Assembly (NCBI GenBank): GCA_014526335.1
Contig: JACTAT010000061.1
Location: forward strand, 2,475,553-2,539,552
DNA: 64,000 bases
Reading direction: 5' to 3'
Origin: Chrysaora quinquecirrha
Lineage: Eukaryota > Cnidaria > Scyphozoa > Semaeostomeae > Pelagiidae
Made by a program: the position numbers and the translations under genes. The notes beneath the pieces were generated by a model. It worked only from the letters and a program-made list of their open reading frames with translations, had not been told where the DNA came from and did not search any database. Below, in pieces: positions 22,901-33,200 of the stretch; position 1 is the first letter of the stretch; every line of letters starts with the position of its first letter.

Positions 22901-24761
22901 TGAAATGATTGATGTCATCAGTGTCACCAAAGGACATGGCTTCAAAGGTTGGTTCCTTTGACTATAATTTTACTTCAAAGTATATTTTATGAAGGGTTTC
23001 TTCAAAGAAAAATATGTGTATTTTGTTCGTATTCTTGGGCTTTGTGCATCCAACATAACAGTGATGTTGCTAAGAATTGTGGAATCTTGACATATTGCAG
23101 CAAGCTTTTTTGTATTACAATGCCTTCTTTGTATTGTGTTTGGAGAGCTCTTTGTTATTTTTGAAATACATGCTACTGAAAGACTGAAGTCAGTGGCTAT
23201 CCTTTTCCCCATATGAAATGAAGAACTGAGCATCTATGAATTGCTGAGCATATTTTGAATTTGAGTTCAATCTGTGTTGAATTTCAGGTGTAACCTACCG
23301 TTGGGGAACCAAGAAGTTGCAGCGCAAGACGCACAAAGGTCTGCGTAAGGTTGCCTGTATTGGAGCATGGCATCCAGCCCGTGTACAGTACTCTGTTCCA
23401 AGAGCTGGTCAATGTGGATACCATCATCGTGTGGACAGAAACAAGAAAATTTACCGCATCGGACAAGGAATCCACACCAAAGATGGCAAAGTCATCAAGA
23501 ATAATGCCTCTACAAGTTATGATTTGACTGACAAATCCATCACTCCAATGGTTTGTTTCGTTTTTTCTTTTTAACTTTCTTAGTCTAAAATTCCAGAAAG
23601 TGGCATTCAGTCAAGGCAGTGACTTTGTAGCAGGATTCTGTGAAGGCTAGAATGCTAATGGCAGCATGTAGTGTGGAGATTGTTGTTGTCAATCATGTAC
23701 TGCTGCTTGCTGGCTTTCAGAGCATGAACCATTGACAGATGGATGTCTTCAAACCTAACTGATTCTTAGCTTACCAAAATTAGCATGTTATGTATATGGG
23801 ATCATTGCAAAGACAGAAATTTTCTTGCATCTTGCTGCTTCTTTCATCCCATTCTGGTGCTGTACCTTGTTAATTGCCACGTGTCCTTTTATAGATTGTT
23901 TAATTTTCAGTATCTTTAATTGGATCATTTTTCAATGTCTTTGTTTCTTTTTTAGGGAGGCTTCCCTCATTATGGTGAAGTAAATGAAGACTTTTTGATG
24001 CTGAAGGGATGTGTTCCAGGACCTAAGAAGCGTGTTATCACTCTCAGAAAGGTAAATAATACCTCTTGCTATGCTTTGAACCTCTTCATGCAACTAAAAC
24101 TTTTGTAAAGATAATACAAGAACGGGGGTGTTACAGATGTGTATCTCTGCAAAGTTTGTGAATTTAAGGGGTGACAAAGTGGTAAAAAGAAAATTGCACC
24201 AATAATAAGAAACAGGCAGGCTGAAAATGAAGCAGAGTGTTCTTATTAAAAAACATATAACCAGAGAAAAGCTTTGAATGTTTTTTTTTTTTTAATTTTC
24301 AAACAGAAATAAACATGCCTTATTCTCTGAATCTGTGATGATGAGTTCTTTTGGATGTTCATGGTATCTTTTGAGTAAAAAGTCTTTTTGCTAGGTTTCT
24401 ACTCAATTCAAAATGCTGCTTGATAAATATTGAACTTGTTTGGATAATGGAGGCAAAATCCTCTATTACAAATCTATGGAAATTGAGACTGCATTTTTCA
24501 CCCAATAAACACTGATTTCCTGCTATTCCGAGCCATTTAAAATATTTCTGTTGTGTAGTAGATGGTTAATTTTGTTTATTTTCATTCCAGTCACTGCTTC
24601 CTCAAGTTTCAAGAAAGGCTTTGGAAGTTATTAACTTGAAATTCATTGATACATCATCCAAATTTGGTCATGGTCGCTTCCAACATGCTGATGAAAAGAG
24701 AAGCTTTATGGGACTTCAAAAGAAAGATCGTCTTAGAGAAACAGCCGCTGCTGCTGAATGA
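19922..24761 (+). CDS. RPL3: 60S ribosomal protein L3 (uL3), frameshifted in exon 5
   Basis: Eight exons: 19922-19924 (ATG only, as in other animals), 20185-20377, 21283-21451, 22082-22217, 22763-22947, 23288-23550, 23956-24051, 24591-24761. Total about 405 residues (human 403). The sequence follows uL3 throughout: [19 protein letters not shown] near the N-terminus, [93 protein letters not shown]. The His of the W-H-P-A-R loop that is methylated in yeast and mammalian L3 is present. The protein sits at the peptidyl-transferase centre of the large subunit. In exon 5 the frame hits TGA at 22,853-22,855: the expected Trp-Ala-Arg-Asp codons are two bases short at about 22,850-22,852. Reading resumes +2 as [20 protein letters not shown], and the phase into exon 6 is then correct. 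All introns are intact, so this is not a processed copy. A sequencing error or a defective allele is likely. Confidence 0.95.
20575..20722 (-). repeat. Interspersed repeat D, copy 1
   Basis: The reverse complement matches 27,110-27,240: both contain 'agtatggcctttttcaa', 'gagat', 'gtgcaaga', 'cccctttctattgtt', 'ctattgttctattgaaaa' and 'gcccaactctgca'. Located in RPL3 intron 2. Class unknown. Confidence 0.75.
20863..21231. mobile_element. MITE family B, copy in RPL3 intron 2
   Basis: Ends 'acacatttttttataaggaa' and 'ttccttgaaaaaaacgtgta' are inverted. The interior matches the 5414-5780 copy in inverse orientation ('ctgaggctggga', 'agggctgaaaattctc'). No coding capacity. Confidence 0.7.
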
Positions 24762-24864
24762 AAAACTTTTTAAATGAGGAAAGATGGAGGAATTTATAAA
24801 TTTGAAAATTGAATGAAGCTTGTTTTTTGTCTTGCTTTCTCTTGTCATAATCTTGCTAGATTGA

Positions 24865-25142
24865 TACCTTAGCGAGAACTCGCATTTGTTAATGTTAAAC
24901 CAGCATCCTGAGTCGGGAAAAACTGCATGCGCATAAAGGATGTCTCACAGTTTAGCCACCTCGGAATCTTTGTAGTGTGCGACAAATTGATAGCGAATAT
25001 GTTTCTGAGAGACAGAAATATTTCTGGTGTCCGCGACGATAGGGAGTCATGTTTCTCGCTTGTCACTCGTGTTTAGCCACCCTAGGAGAAACGCCGAATA
25101 AAATGTCGCATGCGACATGTTTCTTAGTTTGCCACAGCTTAA
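24865..25142. mobile_element. MITE family C, copy 2
   Basis: The right end is 'ttagtttgccacagcttaa'; internal 'cagtttagccacctcggaat', 'tttctgagagacagaaatat' and 'cgcttgtcactcg' align with copy 3 at 43,156. The left end is diverged. It lies between the convergent RPL3 and KLHDC9-like genes. Confidence 0.65.
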
Positions 25143-25469
25143 CAGAACTTTGTCAATGCAGCCTTTTGAATGGACTTTGCATTGATGCCCCGTCGTTAAA
25201 TCATGCGCTCAATAGGGTTTAAGCATTGCCCCTTTCAAACTCGAACAACAATTGCAAAACATGCGATAACTTCTAACCGAAACATGTTTCGCTCGTGAAA
25301 CATAGAAGGTTTGAAATGCATCTCGAAACCGATGCCAGGTGAATCATGCTAAATGAGACACTGCTTTGCGAAGATTTTGCATTGCGTTGAAATCAAACAA
25401 CGATTGTTTGGCAATACTAGCGCTTATTTTCCAAATCAAAAGCTGTTAAGTTATGCTAACTCCTCAAGC

Positions 25470-26960
25470 CTAAACGCTTGAGAATTCTAAATTCCATATC
25501 TGGTTATTAGAAGTTCTCCCAGTGCTTCCTCCAAAGACGTAGCACTTTCCATCTGACCCGACATCGAGGCTGAAACCTGTTAGTTTCGGAACACTGTCTT
25601 CAGTGGGAATTTGATGCCACGCACGGTTGGCACAATCGAATGCAAAAACATCAGATGTTACTATTTCCCTTGCTTTCCATAATTCACCACCGTACATCAA
25701 AACAATTTCGTCATTTATGCCCAGTAATTTGTCATTCAGTTTCGTCAGTTTCTCCTTTGGCATGGCAATCGATGGGGACCTTTTCACAAAGGTAACTAAT
25801 TGCTGCACAAAGTCTGTTTCACAGTCTTTATGCCTTTTTTCAAATTTCCATTTACGAACAGCAGCACGAGATTCAGCATTGAATGAATGTGACGTGTACA
25901 CCCCTGTATTCACATTAAGCAGGAATGATTCAGCAATCCAGTACCTCTGTGTGTGGACACGATCGTCTCTTCTTCCACTGATCAGAACTTCATTTTCAGA
26001 TACTAACCTTGCTGCGTGGAAGCTCAGCCCCACAGGAATATCTCCTGAATTTTTAGCTTTGTACCATAAGCAGTTAACTGTATCGAAAATAAAGACGTCA
26101 GTGGTTCTTTTTCTGCCTTTCCATCCACTAATAAAAAAGATGTATCTTTTATTTAAGCTAACTGCACAATGGTGACTCAGACTGGGCTCTGAGCAAACCG
26201 CTTCAACCTTGAAAGGAAAACTGTCTCCGTCTCTCCTATTTTCGCTTGCGATTGCGCCACTGGTACTACTTGGATGCGACGTTGTCTCAATTTTGGACCA
26301 TTTCATCGATGCCACATCGTACTTATACAAATCAGAAAGGACATGACTCGAGTTGTCCAGTCCCCCATGCACATAAATTCCGCTCTCGATCACTGTACTT
26401 GCCAGGGCCTTTTTTAACATAGTAACTAGGGGGGCAAATGCCCCCCTAGTCCCTATCATTGCCCACCTAGTTTCATAAAGTTGCCCCCCTAGTACAATGT
26501 CCTCTCCAAAGAAAACTGCCAAGAAAAGCTAATCTAGGCCAATCTCGAGGTTGTAATTTGAAAAATTTTCCTGGGGGCGCATGCCCCCAGACCCCCCTAA
26601 TTAAGAAACTCGCTGTGGCCCAGATCGCCGTCGGCGCATTTACAGCCAGCTGTAGAATCAGTGTGACTTGTACGGTTTTCATTCTCAATTGAAGTAGAGA
26701 TGCCCCCTTGTTATTTCTCCAGCTCTGCGCGACTGGTTGTGCATGAATTCCTGGCAAAAAGACTAAGAGAAGAATGAACATGCCAAGACTGGGCTCGCAC
26801 TGTGAAAGAAAACGCTAAATATAAAACAATAGAACAATAAGTCCCCTTAAATTTTTTGCCCCCCTAGTTTTATCCCCTTAAAAAAGGCCCTGGTACTTGC
26901 GTGAAACGATCTTGGAGAAGGAAGATCTCCAGTGTGCCGCGGAACTCTGCTGCGAATCAT
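25470..26960 (-). pseudogene. KLHDC9: KLHDC9-like kelch-repeat protein, interrupted by a transposon
   Basis: The minus-strand frame 26,402-25,470 encodes kelch-like blades in order: GIYVHGGLDNSSHVLSDLYK, ISGWKGRKRTTDVFIFD, LISGRRDDRVHTQRY, VLMYGGELWKAREIVTSDVF, YVFGGSTGRTSNNQIWNLE. The SHHCAVSLNKRYIFFISGW and G-L-S-F-H...HTQRY stretches follow my recollection of human KLHDC9 (about 349 residues). The first exon portion, MIRSRVPRHTGDLPSPRSFH, lies at 26,960-26,901, separated by an element at 26,403-26,892 with an 8-bp duplication. Skipping the element and one duplication copy gives a continuous 330-residue frame. With the element in place, translation from the native ATG stops soon inside it. 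The open frame that continues upstream from the kelch part uses element sequence and is not native. Single-exon gene, convergent with RPL3 and divergent from KATNIP. KLHDC9 function is poorly known; a cyclin A1 interaction has been reported for the family. Confidence 0.8.
26403..26892. mobile_element. Non-autonomous hAT-like element inside the KLHDC9-like gene
   Basis: 490 bp. Terminal inverted repeats CAGGGCCTTTTTTAA and TTAAAAAAGGCCCTG. Perfect 8-bp target duplication GTACTTGC at 26,395-26,402 and 26,893-26,900. Subterminal sequence is rich in 'ctaggggggc' / 'gcccccctag' words. Not the same family as the ARL4 insert. No transposase. Insert plus duplication is 498 bp, a multiple of three, but it carries stops. 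Confidence 0.95.
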
Positions 26961-27080
26961 CGAAAAAATCTACTTAATTTTGTCTACCATATTTGTTGTC
27001 ATTTGTAGCTAAGAGCCTGCGCATGCTCATGGGTAATCAGTTCTCAGTTCAGTTTTTGCATCCAAAATGGCGACGGGTTT
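26961..27080. promoter_or_regulatory. Putative bidirectional promoter KLHDC9 / KATNIP
   Basis: The KLHDC9 start codon (26,958-26,960, minus) is about 100 bp from 'caaaatggcgacggg' (27,063-27,077), which resembles the YY1 initiator AAGATGGCGGC. It is about 280 bp from the first recognisable KATNIP exon. 'cctgcgcatgctc' (27,017-27,029) resembles an NRF-1 site (TGCGCATGC). Both are common in TATA-less divergent animal promoters. No experimental support. Confidence 0.4.
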
Positions 27081-27109
27081 GTTCTTCGCTACTTTGTATA
27101 TCTGGACAC

Positions 27110-27240
27110 CAAGCACCGGTTTGCAGAGTATGGCCTTTTTCAATGAGATCTCGGGTGTGCAAGAGCCCCTTTCTATTGTTTCATCCTATTGTTAGCCTAT
27201 TGTTCTATTGAAAACTCGGATGTCCACATGCCCAACTCTG
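27110..27240 (+). repeat. Interspersed repeat D, copy 2, at the KATNIP 5' end
   Basis: Matches the reverse complement of 20,575-20,722. The shared end 'gcccaactctgca' becomes here 'gcccaactctgcag', the acceptor used for the first recognised KATNIP exon. Confidence 0.75.
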
Positions 27241-30200
27241 CAGTGGGGAAGACGGACACCAAAAGAAGAAATCCCTCCAGGGTATGAGGAATATCTTCTG
27301 CTTTTACAACAAAGAAACAGACTGCTGAAGAAACTGAAAGAGAAAGATAAAAAGCAACAAGACTTAGAAAGACGAGAACAAGGATTTTCTCTTTATCTCA
27401 ATGGAGCAAATGTTGATCTTAAACTTGGCAAAGCATCTCAGAAATCTTCAAGAAAAGCTAAAACTGCAGGAGGTAAAAAAATTTAGATAATGATGTCAAA
27501 AAATAAATGACAGTATAACTTAGGTGTGTTACAGCAAATAATGAAAATATATTTGAGACTACAGCAGTTTAGTAGGTCCGACGCATATGAGAAAACAATG
27601 GAATTTAACAATTAGACTCATCAAACCAAGACTAACACCAAACCAAGTTCACTCAAAGTAGTTTTGGCATCCAGCATTTGATATCAGTAGCAATAACGGG
27701 ACTCAATTGATAAGTCTATTCAATAATGTCTATTTGGAGTTGCTGATTGATTTGATAAACCAAGCAAACTTAACAAAAACTGAAACCCTACACTACCCAT
27801 AACCTTGAAGAGCATCAGTTGAAACCCTACACTACCCTAACCCTACAACGCACCAAATGACAGGTACCAGGAGCTGTGACATTGTGATGTAATCCAGCTG
27901 ACTTGTGGTGCCAGGAGCCCAATGTGGTCAGGGTTGGAGCCCAGCCACAGTTCACCTTCACCCTTCACCCACTGACAAACTAACCTCTGAGTTGCTAATT
28001 GAATGCTTTTTTCTCTCTAATCGTTCTAGAAAATGGAAGCAGAGAAATAGATTTGGCTGCAGAATCAAGTGAGGAAGCCTCAAGGTGCATTCAATGAATC
28101 CTTATTGTTCTTTTGAGTCTTATAACCTTGTGTGTTACAGGCATAGTAGTATTGCATTTATCGTAACATTTAATACTTCGTGTTCAGTAAGATCCTGTCA
28201 CACATCTCAGGTCATTGCCAAATGAAGGATTCTTGAATTAGTTTCAGATGTTTACCATGCAATTGTTTAGTATGGAAGTTGGAGTAGAGAGAAATTGTTC
28301 TCCTTGCAATTGGGTTGGACTGTCCTGAACAGGAAAAACGAACCATTATAATCTTCTTTAGAGTATAAGTATAACAAATAACATTATATACTTAAGTCTA
28401 GTATAGCTAGCTAAAGGTGTCAGGAGTGTAATGAATTCTTGGTTTGAGCCCCAGCCACTGTAGCATCATAGCCAGAACTGAGGTTTTGTTAGTACATCTA
28501 GCTGTTAGATCCTAGGAGTTGGCACTAAACACACCATTCGATCACCGCCTTCACATTATTATTGATGTTGTTTTCAGCGAATCAAGAGCATGGACTGCTC
28601 CTTCAAAGCATCAAAGAAAAGGATGGGGAAAGGTACAGAATATTGCTTAGTTTTTTAAATCCAATCTTAAATGTTTTCATTGCAGTTATCACTTGATGAG
28701 ACTTCAGCACTTTGTTTGATAAGAGAATGCAAGGAACATGCGACCTTACCTTCGATCTTTTGTTTCTTAAACCTGCTAAGCAGAAATTCGTTTGAATTGT
28801 CAAATGTTAAGACCAGCTACTATGTACTTCTCATAGATCGTCTCTTACATTACGTCGCTCATTTATACACTTATATTGTGACTCTTTTGTTGAACCTAAC
28901 AGGCTTTCATTAAAGTTTTATTTGATCTAATTTCTCCACTCATACTAAGTGAATGCCTCTTTAAGTATTGTTCATCTGATTCTGCCAAATGTTAGTGCAG
29001 TAACTGAGCTACATAAACATGTTAAATGACTCCATGAATCAATGAATTAAATATATTTGTAGTAAAACGTTTTTTTAACTTGTTTCAGTCACCTGTGCAA
29101 TTGAAAATAAAGACAGAAAAAGGAGATAAATTAGAATTCAAAACAGGTAAAAATGTTCTTCTTAATTAAGTACATTTCCCCTTTTCTAATTCTAAAAACC
29201 TAAAACTACTTAATCGATCATCTATTCATTTTAAAGCTTTGATAAAGATATGATACCATAGTGGTGATACCAAGTTTATTGAAGCAAAACAGCAATGTGA
29301 AATTTCAATTATTTTAACGAAGATTGTGCTGTTTTGATTCAGGTAAAGTTACTGGAAATTACAGCGAAGATTTCGAAGTTTATCAAAGTTTTCTGGAGCA
29401 GCAACTTGCAGAAGATGAAGAAATTGAACATGAAGAGGAGGAGGTGAGTTTTGAAAATTTGATAATTATGATAATTTTGTGTATTAGTTCTTATCTCCTT
29501 CGTTGCCTTTTTATATCATACCAGGCTCCTGTTCTTATAAAATTGTTCTGATAAAAGGAGTGCAGAATAATTGAGAATCTCATGCCACATCCAAGACAAG
29601 CCTGTTTTTAGTTGTTAAGTGACGACGGTTTGCAGCTAGGCATATTTCTTGCCTCGAAGGAAGGTTTAACAATTTTATGACTCATTTTATGTTTGAATCG
29701 TGGACTTTCTCTCGCTGATTTCTTTTGCTTCTTCTTATTCATAGATTGATGAAAATGCATCCGAAACAGAAAGCATTGAGGAAGAGGAAGATGATGATGA
29801 CGATGATGGTGACAAGGATGACAATAAAATGACTCTTACTATCAAAGATGTTCAAGTAAGAACTAAACCTACTACTGTTAGGCTTAGACTAATTATATTA
29901 GACTTATTACCCGAATCATAGACATCGCTATTGAATGAATGACTAGGCCGCTCACACATCAGTTTGAGGCATCTTGGTTTAATGTTAGGCTCAGTCAAAC
30001 TCGGGTAAATAGTCTTTGATCATAGGACATGAGCACGAGATTGTATGCGGCATAGGATGAATAATTCACCAGCCCTCCCTCGAATAAGCGCCCCCCTGTA
30101 AACCGGGCTGCCGATCAGGTTGGTCCGAGACACTCTTTTGATATTGTACAGTATATACAAGCTCTTGATGGGAGGAATCAAGAGACACCTATCGCTAGTT

Positions 30201-33200
30201 GCTCCAAGACTTGTTATTTTTCGTCACAACGTTAGTACATTTTCCGAAAATTGCTCTTCTTTGAGACAGCTTTTACAATTAGCACCCTGGGTGATTAATC
30301 GTGGAAATAACGTAGTGAACGCACCCTCAGCGTCCTACCTTGTTTGGAGTTTTGAGGATTTGTAAACAATTGATTTGAAACGTCTTTGTCCAAATTTAAA
30401 ATGGATTGCAGTATTTCACTAATAGCTAGTTTCTATTTTTCGATACTTAGACACTTCGAAGAAGCTTGGAAAGTAACAGAGAAATTGCAGAAAGCATTCG
30501 GAGCATTCGAGAGGTAAAGATTTTCGGCATATGAATATACATATTTTTTGAGATTAATTAAAACTCTAAGGCTCTGGCCTACGATCAAACATTGTTCGTC
30601 AAGCATTGTTCATCAAGCGTTTGAAATTTGCCTTACAAGCAATGTTCGACCATTTTTCCACGTCATAAAACATTGCTTGACGAACAGAATTCACTCAGCA
30701 AGGCTTTTGAAAACTCCAAAAACATTCATTGTTTGATGGAAATGTTTGACTAGAAATGTTTGCGATGTGGCTTAATGATCAAACATTGTTTTGCAAGCCA
30801 TCAAGCCAATTTCAAATGTTTGACGAAAAGGTTTTGTGAGCTCTGTTTTGCGATGTTGCTTAATATTAAATCATTGTTTTTGACAAACAAATTTTAAATT
30901 TTGACAAACAATGTTTGATCGTTTTGCCAGGGCCTAAGAAAGGCAATGGTGGAAAATTTCTTATAGCCATGAAAAAGCTCATTGATTATATATGTCTTGC
31001 AGGGCTCTCAGACTTTATATAATTTCGATCTTTTGTATTCAGTTCAAAGAATAAACTTGATATGTTTGTTGATAGAACATTGAAAGTGAAGATACAGACA
31101 GTGATGAGGATATTGAAGAACAGTTGGATACTCTGAAAGAAACTGCAAACATAGACCCTTCAGCATTGCCAGAACTTGGTAAAACACTTCCTTCGAAGTT
31201 TGACTCACAAACAGTGAAAAATTGCGAGTCGTTTCAAAACAAAGAGCTCAAAGCAGACAGTGGTATTCAAGGTGTGGGTAAGTCATTGAATTTTTGAAGT
31301 TTTAGTGAAATAAGATTCTGGAAAAATGAAGTGAATGATTGCATCATCATTTACAACGTCAAAAGAGTCGTTCGATACCATTGGCTACTCTCACCGAATG
31401 TTAAGCAATCTGATTTCAGTCAAATTACTGAAATTTGTATATGATCATTCCGATTGTCATTTCCAGCTGTAAGCAGATATATATTCATGTCTTTGCTTTT
31501 TGTTCAAAAACGGTTACATTTTACATTAATATGTTTCATATATTTTACTGAAATGTTTGCTATCTAAGCTTAATCTTAATCTTAATCTTAATCTTGATTA
31601 ATTGTGCAAGCCTCTGCTGTTGTGCAAGCCTCTTCTGTACCGGTTACGAACATGCGTTACTAATTACGTGGTTTTAGTTCTAATCCACAGTGCTTTTAGC
31701 TGTTGCCAGTAAGCCCATTCTTTTGTAGTTGCATGTTTTTCAAATCTTTGTCCTAAACTTCTTTCATTTTGTTATATTTTCAGTTAGCAAGAATACACCA
31801 TCAAGGTAAGTCTATTAACCTTTTCTACCCCATAACCACGTACCATAGAGTTTTGTTTATTATACAACCAGTAAAAAGAAGGCTGATGCTGATAAAAAGA
31901 TGTCACCAGGTATTAAGATGTTTAAGATGATTAAGATGATATTAGGGTGATATTAAGATGATTAAGAAGATTAAGAAGATAAAAGTGATTAAGATGATTA
32001 AGATTAAGATGATTAAGATTAAGATTAAGACTAAGATTAAGAAGATTAAGATGATTAAGTTGATTAAGTTGATTAAGATGATTAAGATTAAGATTAAGAT
32101 TAAGAATAAGATTTATATTAAGAATAAGATTGAGATTAAGATTAAGAAGATTGAGATGATTAATATTATGATGATTAAGATTTAGATTAAGATGATTATG
32201 AAGGTAAAGATGATATGAAGATGATTAAGAGAATTATCCTCTACCAAAGCTGAACTACAATTATGAAGAGCTTGAGCCGTTTATTGATGCAAAGAAAACA
32301 CCTGAAATTGAAGATTTTAGAGATATGTGATAATTATAATCTTTTATTTTAGCTCTGATGATAGAACTCTTAAAAATGAAGCTGACAAGTCACCACAGCA
32401 AATGATATCAGGTAGGGCGTCCTAAATAGCCCTTTAAATGCATATATTAAAGTTTGATTTCATAACCATGTAAGTGGCGATTCTACTTTGTTAGAAATTT
32501 GTTGCATGTGTTTTAAAACTGTTTTCTTTGTAGCTCCTAGAAAGTCAAGACCGTTGTCAGCAAGTAGAAGGCAACGAACTGATGATGATGTTCGTGACCT
32601 TGCAGAACTATCATCAAATGATGTCATAAATGCCATATTACAGGAGAATGAGAAAGTTGCAAGTAGCATTCGAGGTAAGCACATGATTCCATACAGGAAT
32701 AGCATACCACAACTGGCGAGATTTGAACCCTAGACTGGATGATCAGAGAGCCAACGATAATTCCACAGAGCTAAAGAGCCCAATGAAATCGTTGAGTGAA
32801 GCTGGTAATGCAGCAGGCTTCACCTAGCCCAAACACTAAGCTGTAGGACATCCCTGCGTTGTATGACGTGGATAAACCATCAAACATTGTTCGTCAAACA
32901 TATGAAGTTTTCTTTTCAAACAAAGTGTTTGTAATGTTTTTGTAAGCAATGCTAAAGCAGTATCTGCTTGTTTTGTGCGATGTTCGTGACGTAGCCAAAC
33001 GGTCAAACATTGCTTGCAGTAAAGCAGATTTCAACATTGTTTGGCCAACAATGTTTACTCGTTTGGTCAGGTCTCCACATCATGCATCCAACCATGGCTG
33101 TACGCTAGCTTTGTGTTTTGGCCATGTGAAGCCTGCTGCACTACCATACACATCGCAATATATTTTTATGAATTGTCGGTGGCTCTCTGATGATCCAGTC

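Noticed and set aside
24335..24341. Possible C/D snoRNA in the last RPL3 intron (GTGATGA C-box)
   Set aside because: RPL3 introns host snoRNAs in vertebrates, but I found no D-box CTGA at proper distance nor a terminal stem; the only CTGA is upstream.
25627..26175. 182-codon plus-strand open frame
   Set aside because: Antisense shadow of the kelch gene body.
26473..26781. 102-codon minus-strand frame with a signal-peptide-like start
   Set aside because: Lies wholly within the 490-bp hAT-like element; non-autonomous element sequence without recognised homology.
27068..27190. ATGGCGACG... as the KATNIP start codon
   Set aside because: The frame from this ATG meets a stop in repeat D, and the nearest GT donor gives the wrong phase for the first recognised exon; more likely a YY1-type initiator in the 5' UTR.
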